64,000 nt of DNA, from contig JAZKJV010008259.1 in assembly GCA_037367405.1 (NCBI GenBank), positions 248,001-312,000 of the forward strand. The letters run 5' to 3'. Within the stretch, counting starts at the first letter, position 1, and every line of letters begins with the position of its first letter. The DNA is from Ottelia alismoides (lineage: Eukaryota; Streptophyta; Magnoliopsida; Alismatales; Hydrocharitaceae). This document shows positions 45,304 to 56,280 of the stretch, piece by piece. The notes below the pieces were generated by a model. That model was not told the origin of the DNA and searched no databases. It was given only the letters and a program-made list of their open reading frames with translations. The translations under genes were made by a program, and so were the position numbers.

Positions 45304-46702
45304 GCCCCTCAAGATGTCTTCCAAGAAAGATCCTGAAGATGAAACCAATGACGATGCTATTCAGATGATTCTAGCAAGATTGGCTACATCTGAGCAGCAA
45401 CAGTAGTTACTGAGGGAGCAGCTTGAGAAGTTGAATGTTGGGGAAGAACTGCCAATGGAAGCCGCATACAACCCTGGACAGTGCAGAGTGAGGAATTATT
45501 TACAGACACCACAACCAGAGATTCACTATGAACTGAACCCACATTTTGTAAGTCAATTACCACAATTCCATGGTAATACGACTGAAGAGCCATATGAATT
45601 CCTGCATGACTTGGAGCTGATATGTTCTAACCTGAGGCACCCACAAGTCAGCCAAGACTACATTCGTCTCACTGTACTTGGGGGTGACTGTGACTACTGG
45701 GTGAAGAACTTGGGGGTGACTGTGACTACTTATGAGAGGTTTAAAAACCTATTCTTGAAGAAATTCTACCCCTTGAGTCGGACCAATCAAATGAGGACTC
45801 GCATCACCAGTTTCTCTCAGATGCCCAATGAACCACTCTATGAGGCTTGGGATAGGTTTAAAGACATGCTACAGAAATGTCCCTGCCATGATCTGGATAA
45901 CAACATCCTAGTCCAGTCACTCTACTCTGGCCTCAACTACGAGACTCAAGGGTTAGTTAGTGATGCCTGCGGAGGGAATTACACATCGCGTGGAGCTAAG
46001 ATCGTCTGGAGAGTACTGGAGCAGATGGCAGAAACAAGTCGTTCTCAGATTGCCAGTAGAGCATACATTGATTCCCTAAACACCCTTCAAGCCAAAGGCG
46101 GGAAGCAGACTGTCCCCGAAATAGCAGAGGATTTGATTCCAAACATGCAATCCATAGCCGATAAATTGACAATAGTGGATAAGAGAATGAGCGACATCGA
46201 CAACAGGATCTCCCAATTTCCAAAGCAAATGGAGGAGCTCACTACAAAAGTATCCAAGATGGGGATGCCTACTGCACCTACGGTCCCGATCTACCATGTG
46301 CATCATGTCCAGGAGCAGCCAAGATTAGAACAACAACAACCATGGGCACAGGACCAATCCTATGCCCAAGCTTCCCAGCAGCCACCCCCACCTGCCGAGA
46401 CAGTCAAAGAAGCCCTGCCTCTAACTATTGAAATAAACGGCATTTGGTACACACAGGACACTACCCGACAGGGTAATATAGGAGACTGTCAGCCTTATCA
46501 ACGTCCTCCCACTTTCTATAATGCCGCATTTCCTCAGCCTCCACAACACCCTCAGAACAATGCATCTTTCCAGCATTTGAAGCAGCAACAGCCCTACAAT
46601 CGCCAGAATCAACCTCAGCAATACCGTCAGCAACACCAAGCTCTCAGACCATTAGCTCAATCATTTAACCCTCCAGAAGAACTAGTTGATATCCAGAGGT
46701 AA
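45304..46702 (+). pseudogene. Element B gag (Retrotrans_gag domain)
   Basis: The likely start is MPLKMSSKKDPEDE at 45304; a TAG near 45404 (after TSEQQQ) breaks the frame, and it reopens through LNVGEELPMEAAY. The gag core is clear: LPQFHGNTTEEPYEFLHDLE, YIRLTVLGG, FKNLFLKKFYP, MRTRITSFSQMPNEPLYEAW, DMLQKCPCHDLDN and LVQSLYSGLN. A Q/P-rich C-terminal half follows, with a heptad-like segment (SIADKLTIVDKRMSDIDNRI) suggesting a coiled coil. No CCHC zinc knuckle is seen. After the stop at 46702 the frame continues LEEIRSFRNELYDLW. A 22-nt direct repeat at 45677 and 45709 is read in two different frames. Confidence 0.85.
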
Positions 46703-46932
46703 ATGCTTGAAGAAATTCGCAGCTTCCGAAATGAGTTGTATGATCTATGGGTAGATGTTAATCGTCTATCCCGATGGAAGGATGAGCAGACTGTCCCAGC
46801 CACAACCATTCTCGCCCAAGTTCAAGCTAACCCCAATAGCTTGAACAAATCCCAATCATCTCAACTCAATGGCCAGGTATAATATTCAGATTTTTCCACA
46901 TCTGAACATGAGATCCTTTCGTTTGACAAGCC

Positions 46933-47322
46933 ATGTCACTCAGGAGCGGAAGGACCGTGGCCGTACCTGACCGGGCAAGGGAATCGGACCATGAATACTC
47001 GGAAGATCAACCGGAGGATGTTTCCGAGAATGATGAAGAAGGACGCTTGAAGATCCTAGCACAAGAGAAAGGGAAAGCATCTATGGAGTCTGCAGAGGAC
47101 CTTGAACCTCTAGTTGCTGCAAAAATACCTTTGTCACCTTTTCAGCAACCTGATTTTGATTATTATAAAAAATATTATGATTGTAATAAAAACTCCAAGT
47201 CTAATAAAGATGCTCTTATTTATGATTATGACCCTCTATCTCCTGTCTCAAATGCTTCCATTCCTTTCCCCATGCTCTCAAGAAAGGAAAACAAAAGAAA
47301 AACATTCAGGATGACCCGGTAA
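46933..47322 (+). CDS. Element B gag-protease linker ORF (129 aa)
   Basis: It begins MSLRSGRTVAVPDRARE, the usual TLRSGR-type start of the region between gag and protease in Athila-like elements. An acidic stretch (EYSEDQPEDVSENDEE) and a basic tail follow. Its stop overlaps the next start (TAATG at 47320-47324). It lies in a different frame from gag, so the original continuous gag-pol frame has been shifted. It probably has no separate function. Confidence 0.55.
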   Translation: MSLRSGRTVAVPDRARESDHEYSEDQPEDVSENDEEGRLKILAQEKGKASMESAEDLEPLVAAKIPLSPFQQPDFDYYKKYYDCNKNSKSNKDALIYDYDPLSPVSNASIPFPMLSRKENKRKTFRMTR

Positions 47323-48035
47323 TGGACAGGTTATGCCAACAAAACATCATAGTCAAAGTACCCTCTGATCAGTATGTGGCCAGTAATCCAGCCTTTCAGA
47401 AATATTTAAAGGCAAAATGCACCCCCATTAGGACTCGTACAAAGAAAACAAGTCAATTTGTGGAGACTCATATCTTGACAGTTGCCACCACCAAATGTGT
47501 CAAAAACCAGCATCTGCCAAGAAAGAAAAGGGATCTGGGCGCCCATTATGTGGAGAGTCACATTGGCGGCATTGCGTTCACACGCACACTTCTCGACAAT
47601 GGTTCTTCCATTAATCTTCTACATTTAGCCTTATATTATAGATTGGAGTTAGGCCCTCTCAAGAAATCATCATCTTTACTCCAATTTGCTGATAAATCCA
47701 CTAAAAGACCTAAGGGAGAAGTGAAGAATGTCATCATCATTATCGAGGGTACGGAATACAAAGTGGACTTCACTGTCCTTGATATGGAGACCCCGAACCA
47801 TTGGAAGGAATTGCAAATCATTCTCAGGAGACCATTCTTAAGAACCTCTAAGGCTGTATTCGATTACGGTTTTGCCATGATGAAATTCCGTTCTCCAGGA
47901 GGAGAAGTAGACTTGGAGATGAAACGAACAAAGTGGCAAAGGCCAGACTCCGAATCCACCACTGAAGATGTCAAAACATCAGAATGCAATCTCCTCAGAA
48001 CCACTGGGCTATGGGACCAACTGCCAGACATATAG
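47322..48035 (+). CDS. Element B aspartic protease region (237 aa)
   Basis: FTRTLLDNGSSINLLHLALYY carries the active-site D-x-G (D-N-G). It is followed by LLQFADKSTKRPKGEV, YKVDFTVLDME and LQIILRRPFLRTSKAVFDYG, the retropepsin pattern of Athila-like elements. The conserved ILGRPFL is ILRRPFL. Upstream, FVETHILTVATTK resembles the HIV-FMAT segment of element A ORF2 (ERHIVFMATSLVMG), confirming that the two share this module. The frame ends at 48035, and the acidic spacer resumes at about 48207. Confidence 0.75.
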   Translation: MDRLCQQNIIVKVPSDQYVASNPAFQKYLKAKCTPIRTRTKKTSQFVETHILTVATTKCVKNQHLPRKKRDLGAHYVESHIGGIAFTRTLLDNGSSINLLHLALYYRLELGPLKKSSSLLQFADKSTKRPKGEVKNVIIIIEGTEYKVDFTVLDMETPNHWKELQIILRRPFLRTSKAVFDYGFAMMKFRSPGGEVDLEMKRTKWQRPDSESTTEDVKTSECNLLRTTGLWDQLPDI

Positions 48036-48206
48036 ATGGAAAGCACATCTCCAGAAGAAGAAATAATGCACAATGCAGTTTGCGAGATATTTCCAAACAT
48101 ATATAGACACCCAGATTATTACACTCTTGATGACACAGAAATCCTCTCGGATTTGTCAGTCTCATCATCTTTGGGACAATAAAGAAATATCGATGATGAG
48201 TCGGAC

Positions 48207-48497
48207 GTGGCTCTGGCCGAATTACCACTTTGCTTTAGCGATCCGACTCACCTTTCTTCGGAATTGGTAGCCATCATCTCACACAGTGATTCACCACCTA
48301 CCGACACTGAGCCAGATACAAAGATTATTCAGCCAGACGTAATTGATGATTCAGAATTACCAGAGCTGAAACCACTACCTCCCACGCTGAAGTATGCATT
48401 TCTCAATGGACCCAAAGGAAAATTCCATGTGATCATTAGCTCATCCTTAACCATGGATCAGGAGTCGAGATTACTCGAAGTCCTGGAGCGAAATTGA
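48207..48497 (+). CDS. Element B protease-RT spacer, ends where RT should begin
   Basis: Acidic region, then ELKPLPPTLKYAFLNGP and SLTMDQESRLLEVLERN, followed by a stop. These motifs immediately precede RT in Athila-like pol; element G keeps SKQESRLLEVIEKNHKVLGW followed by RT. In B the DNA passes straight into 3' untranslated sequence, so the RT-integrase block was deleted at this point. Confidence 0.75.
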   Translation: MALAELPLCFSDPTHLSSELVAIISHSDSPPTDTEPDTKIIQPDVIDDSELPELKPLPPTLKYAFLNGPKGKFHVIISSSLTMDQESRLLEVLERN

Positions 48498-49382
48498 AAA
48501 GCCATCAGTTGGACTGTGACGGGTCGCTGAATAGTGTCTAACCTGGTCTCTTCATTCCGGGTACAACTCTGGAATAGGGAATTAATTTGTACTCTCGCAC
48601 TATGCACTTAGCTCAACTCAGACAGGATGTTGGAAGACTGTGTGAGTCTATTTTCTGGTAGCGTGGAAATCTAAAGACTGGAGTACGAGTTGAAATAAAG
48701 CTTCGGAAAAGGGATGGATGGCTGGGCACAATTTTTTCTAAGACCCCAAAAAAATGTACGGAATAAAAAGATTCTATATCCGTAGGGGCAAAACAAGATC
48801 CAAGCAGAAACCACCAAATATTCCAAATACAAAGAAGCATTACCAAATAAAATCTGACCAAAAGGTCCAAGCTTTAAGAAAACCTGCAGATCTTGGTGGA
48901 GACTCGGCTACACTGGCCATCTTCACAAGGAGAGGTGACTACACTGGCCACCCTCCAGTTCTTTTCTCCTTCTTCTCACTTCTCTCCCAATTCGATTGTG
49001 AACACAGCACGACAGACCTTAGAAGGAAATACCTGACTCCCCGAGGACGAGTTACTGGAGAGGAGAGGAGCATGGTAGTCCGGCATTCTGGATGGGAAGA
49101 GCTAAAACCTTTCACACACATGAGTCGGTTATTCAATGTTCATAGGGTATACTTTGGGAAGAGGATTGATCTAAGATGATTTATGAGCTGAAACTGTGAC
49201 AATGATGTGTAGAACCTGGAGGCTGTTGATTTTAAAATTCTAAGTCTCACAGAAGTTCCGATACACAAATAATCCAAAGGTCGAGTTTAGTTTTACTTTC
49301 ATCTTCAGTTCATGGTCTTGGTAAAGAACCCAATCTCATTTCACCTCATGGCATTTCTTTTGATGCTCAGGGACGAGCATGG
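48498..49382 (+). other. Element B 3' untranslated region
   Basis: Non-coding. It contains GGCTACACTGG at 48906-48916 and ACTACACTGGCCACC at 48938-48952, the same spaced pair as in element A. A GGGACGAGCATGG phrase leads into the PPT. Only one polypurine tract is present, unlike element A. Confidence 0.6.
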
Positions 49383-49398
49383 TTTAAGTATAGGGGGA
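49383..49398 (+). other. Polypurine tract of element B
   Basis: TTTAAGTATAGGGGGA directly before the LTR start. Confidence 0.85.
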
Positions 49399-52386
49399 TG
49401 ATGAATCTTGGATTCATCACTCTAAATCTCATTTATTAAGCTCAAATCCCTCAAAAACATCAGCATTTCTGCATAATTAGCATTCATGCATTGTTTCATA
49501 AAAATTGTATTTTATCCATAATTTCTGCACAAAATAAGAAGCCAAAAAATTCAAGCCAAATTTGACCTGTAAATAGCCTAACTTCTCGGATTTTTAACTC
49601 CTTCACGCTAACTCCGAATGATCCAAAACCACTCCATTGTATACATATCACTCACAAGAATAAATAAAAAATACAAAAAAAATCACTAACCCAAATAAGT
49701 GAACCAAAAACCCAAACCCTAGTTTCAGAATTTTCGGACTAAAAGCCACATATCTTCCCCATCCAGTGTCCGATTTGATCCTACTCACTTTTGAATTAAT
49801 GCACATTCAATTGCCTTCAAAACAAGACCAAGTTTAAGTAAATCGGAGCCCATATGTGAAAGTTGAGTTTTGGGCCTCTTTTGTATATTATGTATTTTAG
49901 TGGTTTTTGACCTTACATTTTATGTACATGGGATACCCCAAAGAATCACTTTACGCATTTGATCGATTTTGGCTCTGATGTTTTCATGAAAGTTGTAGAT
50001 CTCATCGAGACGAGCATTTTCGTGAAGAAACTTTTTCGATCCGAGGAGGTTTACTATTTCTTTTTTATTTTACAGTCTTTTTCTCCGATTTTTCTAGTGA
50101 TAACATGTGGCAGCCCCTGGGGCCGCCACGTGCCAGCGTTTTTTGAGCTTTTTATTTATTTATTTTTATTAAAAAAAAATAAATATTAAAATAAAACCTC
50201 CGCGTGTGCGTCGCACGTGCCTTCCAAGCACGTGCTCCGCACGTGCTCGGCCCCCTTCTGCCTTTTGCGCCACATGGCACCTGGAGGGCCATCCAATCTC
50301 GGTCGATCGGACGGCCCGCCTTCGTCGTGAACCTTCGAATCCTCCGCCGCCTCTCCCCCTTAGTCTTCACGTTGCCCCCCTTCATAACCTCCGCCGACGA
50401 CCTCGCCAACCGCCCCCACTCCTCGCAACCGACGCTCCGCCTATCTCGCGCCGCCAGCCGCTCGTCCCCCTCTCTCCTATATAAAGAGCGTCGCAACCAC
50501 CGTTCCCCCCATCCGCCGTCAACCCATGGTAGTGACAGCACCGTGCAGGCATGATCCGAGGCCCCCTCCCCGACCTCGTTGCAGCCGCTCCCTCAGCGCT
50601 GCTCCAGCTCCGGCAATCCCTCGCCGTCGAGCCTCCTCCCATGTACTCTCTCTCTCTCTTCGTCGCTCCAACGCAAACTCCTCCTCCAAGATTCTCTCCG
50701 CTCAGAGCTCCGCCTCCTCCTTCGCCGCAAGCTCCGCATCTTCGACGACCTCCTCCAACTCCATCTTCGCCGCGTCAACGACTATCGCCTCCGAGCTTCT
50801 CATCGAGCCAGCCTGCGTCAACAACGACTGCCATCTACTTCTCGTTGGCGGCACCACCAATGCCATAGCTTCTCCGACATCTTCGCCAATGACTCGCCGT
50901 ACGCATTTGCCTTCATCGACAACACAACTCCTCCATCGACTTCAGCAGTCTCCACCGACCTCCGACCCCTCCGCCTCGCCTTCGACCGGGATCGTCGCCC
51001 GAGACCCCGCCACGTGCTGCATACGTGGGGCAGGGGACTTCATCTTCTCTGAAAACCCCAAGAGCTGCTCCACCCTCGCCCGCTCCTCCGCCTCTCCATC
51101 GACGCCTGCCGGTCGTTTGTCAGTCACCCACCACCGTCCGATCCACCGGCATTGAGCGGCCCAGATTACCTCCGATCCTGAAGTCGAACCATCGTCCAAG
51201 ACAGGAGCCGTGGGCCATCCGAGGCATCCAAGAACGCCACATGGAGGTCCGCGCCCACCCCTTAATCTGAGCCTATCTCGCACGTGCGCCTCACGTGAGA
51301 CGATGGCTGAATTATAGAAGGATCCTCAGAAGATTTCCATTCAGCACATTAGTCCAAGGGCACATGCGCATCATGTGCCCCTTGGAATATTTGCAGATTC
51401 ACCAGACATCTTGGTAATTACGCACAAGCCCCCTTCTGCATTTTATATTTATTTATTGCATTCATACCCCTATGTTACCCAGTGAGCTTGAACCTCTTCT
51501 TGACATTATTTTATTTATCAAAAATTGGCATTTTGTTCTACACTTAATTCTCTACATTTTGACATGTTTTGGATATTTATGTGATCATTGGTTAATTAAT
51601 ACTTACTTATTTTGTGGAAAATTGTAAACTTAGCCCAATTTATACTCCGATTTTCATAGTACCATTGCTCTAAAAATCTCCAAACAAATCACATATTGTA
51701 GAGTTAATTGTGCTTGACATTGTCCCCAAAAAGAATTGTATTTGCATGCATATTTTACTCTGTAAAAATCATTTTGCACATTTCACTATTTAATTTTTAA
51801 TAGGTATTAGATCTCACATTTTTTAGGTTTAGGATTTTTTTGAGGTCAATCACCTTGTGATAGATCTTAGATAATTTTGGTCTTCGAAAATAAGTAGGTC
51901 TAGTATTTATCATAATTAAATATTGAAATTCATCTTGTTTGCATTTAAAAATCCATAAAAAAAATCATATTGCATCCAAAAATTCCAAAAAGATTACAGT
52001 GCATTCATTTCATCATAATTCACCTCGTGGCCAAGTTTCGTATTTTTCGGACATTGTTTAATTGAATTTTACATTTTAGTCCCTAAAATATGCCAAAATT
52101 ACATCTTGCATCCCTTATTTGCATTGAAAATACAAAAAAAGATCGTCTTGAAAACCGTGCACGAATTCTGACAGATACAACTCTAGGTTGTTCCTTTGCC
52201 TCCTTGTGATCGACCTTAGGACTTGCCCTAGTAAAATAAACATAAAACCACTTGATTGAAATTGATTAATATTTGTGGTTATTTCTTGACCGATTCCGAT
52301 CGCCACCTACAACGAACGACATTTCATTCTTTAAGCATGAACACTATAAAAACCACTTCTTAAAGCCGCGATTTTCAGACTCGTCA
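49399..52386 (+). mobile_element. Element B 3' LTR
   Basis: It starts with arms TGATGAATC / GATTCATCA around TTG and ends GACTCGTCA. An inverted G-box dyad lies at 50103-50136 (CATGTGGC / GCCACGTG), a TATA box at 50479, and a GC-rich leader at about 50480-51270 with spurious open frames. The U5 contains the CCTCCTTGTGATCGACC phrase near 52200. The pentamer after it is GATAC; a left partner cannot be checked because the 5' LTR is gone. Confidence 0.9.
50479..50487 (+). promoter_or_regulatory. TATA box of element B LTR
   Basis: TATATAAAG after a CT-rich stretch, in the standard position before the GC-rich leader. Confidence 0.6.
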
Positions 52387-54152
52387 GATACGGACTCCCA
52401 ATGACCAAGAATGAGAAACTTAGTGATCAAATCCTGAAGAAGAAAGTGTAAAATTGATCTTAATCTTCAGGATGATAATGCGTCTTCCAGTATGCAGAAT
52501 GTACATGTATTAGGAATACCTGAGGGTGATGTGATCATAAACGATTGTATAACCATGACGCTTCCATTCCGAGGGAGTGATGAAACAGGTCTGGATTTTA
52601 GTGACTCCTCTCAGTAGAGAAGCAATCTGATCTTGGTCAAATGTTGGACATTGGTCTAAATGAGATTCAGATGCAATGCGAAGATTAGATTTGCGGTCTT
52701 GATTTAATCAAGCATCTGTGGGAGGTCCGTAAGATCTGGATTTGAGATGAGATCTCAACATCCAAGTCGTTATACGTGGAACAATACAATCGCCCTGTCC
52801 TTATCTCCAAGTATCTGCGGAGAAAGCACATTATTCTTGAAGGGGTTCAAGAATAATTCATTTGATGAACTAAATATCCAAGCAAGAAGGACTTGGTGAT
52901 TAAATGAGGTTTAATTATCAAGCATAATACGAATGAGATTTATATTATGAGAATAATTATCCAAGATAATTAAATGGGATTTAATTATCAAGGATTGGAG
53001 AATGCCGATAACACTATCCATAATATTTGTGTATTATAAATGTGATTTATAATATACATATATTGAAGAGAGAGATTTTGTAAATAGCATTTGTTAATTA
53101 TTAATGTGGATTGGATTCACATTAATTAATTAATTAATTAATTGGAAATGTAATTTACAAATTAGTTTGGGTTGTAAATATGATTCACATATTTATCAAT
53201 GGCATGATTGAAATATTCACAAATTAATTTGGAATTAATTTGGTGGATATTTTTAATAATACATTGAGAAATAATAATATAAAATAAAAGGGAGATAAAT
53301 AACCTCCAAATGAGGTGGCGTCACCAATGACATAGTCAAAGGTGACGCCCCCTCAATTTTGGGAGGAAATTGGTCATCTCCCCTTTATTATATTATTATC
53401 TCTTGATAATTAATTTATGTTAAATTAAATTGTGTTGATAATGTTGAAACATATATTTAATTTAAATATAAATTAATGTTGTTGGTTTTTAGCCAACAAC
53501 AATCTTGGCCATTGATTAATGCAGAGATTACCATGGTCGTCGGATCTATGTGTCCCATGGATTGAGATCCATTGGATCCTAAACTAATATAAAAGGAGGG
53601 CTAACCTAGCCTTTCATGGTACATTATTAAGAGTTGTAGAAGCCTACTACTCTCTCTCTCTCTCTCTCATTCTCGCCTACCCTCTCTCTCTATTCAAGGT
53701 GGCCGTCCACTTTGTGCATTGAGAAGAAGAGTCTCTCGCCTTCGATGACTTGAGGATCTCCTTCTTCTTTGGGGCTGCTTGCTCTAAAGGAAGACGACGG
53801 ATTTCGTTTGACGAAATCAGGGGATTCATTGCTTGGATCTTCATTGAGGATTGCGGGAGGTTCGCGTCTCATCATCGCGCCCGTAAGTGCATTCTTCGTG
53901 GATCGGACTTAAGACAGGAGGATCTCTTGTTTGGGATCTCACGATTACAACCACGCTCCAAGAGGTATTCCTTTTACTTTGTGGTTTGATGAAACGTTCC
54001 GAGAAATGTTCTCGTGATCATGTGGTTTCATCACTTGTTGAAAACTTTTAATTTCCGCCGCATCCTGCGACTAGTGCGACTAGTTTCCCCGATTGCATTT
54101 GATGCGATCGACACGCTTCCGTGATGCGCTTAAGGATTCTCAATATCCTGCA
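52387..54152 (+). mobile_element. LTR-C copy 4 (plus), 5' truncated
   Basis: It begins inside LTR-C, at sequence equivalent to about 43088 in copy 3, and runs to the exact 3' terminus ATATCCTGCA at 54152. TATA ATATAAAAGG is at 53587, a dyad at 53555-53575 and the leader hairpin at 53800-53818. The missing 5' third presumably lay on the far side of element B before a deletion. Confidence 0.85.
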
Positions 54153-56280
54153 GAGAAGTGGAGGAGCGTCTGGAGGTCTTGGATGAAGCAGAGGCGGTCT
54201 GGAAGCCGGAGTCGATGGAGCTCGAAGCAGTCTCAGTGAAGACTCCAGTCATTGAAGATAACGTGCCTGCAGGGTTAGTTCGTGCCAAAAAGATAGGAAC
54301 TCGTGCTCGTGGGGTGCAAGGGATGTGCGGTGAGGCCTGGGAGCAGGGTGAAGGGCGGCCGATGATCTTCCTCCATCGTGAAGGTGGAGCTTTGGTCGGA
54401 GGAGATACGATGCCTTGTCGGGACGACAAAGGAGTGCGCGAAGATCGGAGCTTCAAGGCGAAGCTCGGTGGATGGTCGCCGGAGGGTGGAGTCTATCAGA
54501 GAAGGTGGAAAAAATGGAAGAAGATCGAGATGTAAATAGAAAGAAGATAGGAGAAGAATGGGTCAAGCTACTTGGGGTTGGAGGCTTGTTGAAGCAGCTC
54601 TGGTCGTCGCTCAAGGGACGGTAGAGGGCCCGAGCTCAAGCAGCTCGTCGGAGGAGCTGCGGTACGGAGGGGATACGCCATAGATCTCACCGGAGGTGGA
54701 GTCCTGTCGTCCCTCGCTTACATACTCAATTGATGTCACCAAAGGGTAGCTCGGAGTTCTAGGCTACCTATCGCTATGGAGGATGGGGTGGAAGTTGGCC
54801 GAAGATGGAGTATTTATAGAGAAGAGATGGAGGTCCGGGCGATGGTGGTGTGGGGTTCATGGGGTGTGTAGAGCGAAGAGGAAGGGCGTCATTGGGATCA
54901 TGGGTTTTGGCGAGGATGATGGAGGTCAGGGCTACGTCATGGAGGTGTCAGTGGTGGAGATGGTGGTCATGGTGGTGCCAAAAATAGAAAGGGGTAGGAG
55001 GCGTCACGAGGTGGAGCGACGTAAGCGTGATGCTTACGGAGGAAGAAGATGACTTCTTAACCATTGGATCTCATGATCCAACGACCAGAAGAAGGGCATG
55101 ACAGAAGGGCCAGGATAGATCCTGGTGATGCAATCGAAGGGCGACAATGGAGACACGTGGCGGAATGGGGATAAGACGTTGAAGGACTATGGGGATTGAA
55201 TCTGAAGCGGGGATCGAACGACTAGAATCGCAGCGGAGATGAATGGCTAAGATGGGGGCGTCTTGGGAACGATCCAGCGGTGGAGATGTGGCCACGTGGA
55301 GTGGTGAGAGTGAGGCGGATAACAACGACGTGGATGAGATCTAGAATGAAGATCCAAGGGTCGGAGTTGAGGCGGGGATGAGCAGCTTGGATCTGAAGTG
55401 CGTGGAGGTGATCAGATGGCTGTGGAGTGCGCTACGTGGTGCGATGAGATGAGGGCGCTGGTGAGCGGCCCATATGAGACCTTGGCCCAGATCAGACAAC
55501 TTAATGAGATGTGGTGTGAAGGGCCGAGATCTGGAGAGAAGAAGCACCATCGGACGGTGGATAAAGAGGGGTGTGTGGCGCGTGATGGGTAGGGTCGCGT
55601 GACGCAACCAGAGGGCGCCACGTGGCCCAATCAGAGTGGCTGAGAAAGAATATGAAATAAGAGGGAGAAAATGGCCGAATTTGGAAAAACTCAAAACATG
55701 AAAGTTGTAGATCTAGATGATATTTACAAGTTTCTTGTTGACCAAAAATAAAAATGAGGTCGAATAAAGTAATAAAATACAAGGATACAAATATACATAC
55801 ATATAGTATAGAATGGGGGCCCAAAACCCAAGTTTTGCATACGAGCTCCGATTTAAATGAATGGGTCTCATTTTGAAGGTCTCTGAGTGTATATTAATTT
55901 AAAAGTGAGTAGACCTAGATCGAAGGATGTATGAGAGAGGTATGTGCATTCTAAGGTCTGTGGTCTCCAACTTGGTTTGGGGTTTTATTTGTCAATTTTA
56001 TAAGTTAGTATCTTTTTGGTATTTTTCTTGTATTATTATTAATAATATATACAATATAGAGTAAAATTATGGGTTGTAGGGTTATTGTAAAATATATACA
56101 TATAGGTGATTTTTACAGATGAATTTGGCTTCTTATTTCATGCAGATGTAAATGTAAAAATGCAAATGTTATCAATGCATACATGAATACTAATTATGCA
56201 ATATTGGTGGAAATATGCTCCTATACTCGGGAACATGGCTCTATTTTCAACTTTAAGAGTGATGAATCACGGATTCATCA
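54153..56280 (-). mobile_element. LTR H, Athila-like LTR (minus), 3' truncated
   Basis: On the minus strand it starts with the TGATGAATC / GATTCATCA hairpin (56260-56280, loop CGT). Its U3 is close to element A: CATACGAGCTCCGATTT and GTGAGTAGACCTAGATC, read on the plus strand. A minus-strand TATA lies at 54811-54819, and a GC-rich leader follows. It is cut at 54152 by the 3' end of LTR-C copy 4. Its 5' end abuts element G coding DNA with no polypurine tract, so it is better read as a separate insertion than as G's own 3' LTR. Confidence 0.75.

Larger units (their letters stand above)
44667..52386 (+). mobile_element. Element B: Athila-like retrotransposon, 5' LTR lost, no RT or integrase
   Basis: Leader, gag, protease and a short pre-RT spacer are followed directly by a 3' untranslated region, PPT and a 2988-bp LTR. 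The coding part stops at LLEVLERN, just where RT should start, so RT, RNase H and integrase are missing as one block. The 5' LTR and PBS are replaced by a truncated LTR-C. Leader and 3' untranslated sequences resemble those of element A, while the gag is far more canonical. The 3' LTR joins an LTR-C fragment at 52387. Confidence 0.85.

Noticed and set aside
50526..51155. 209-codon Ser/Pro-rich frame in the element B LTR
   Set aside because: It lies in the GC-rich leader segment typical of these LTRs, with competing open frames on both strands and no domain.
54158..54535. 125-codon plus-strand frame at the LTR-C / LTR H junction
   Set aside because: It is antisense to the leader of LTR H, and a minus frame of similar length is also open there.
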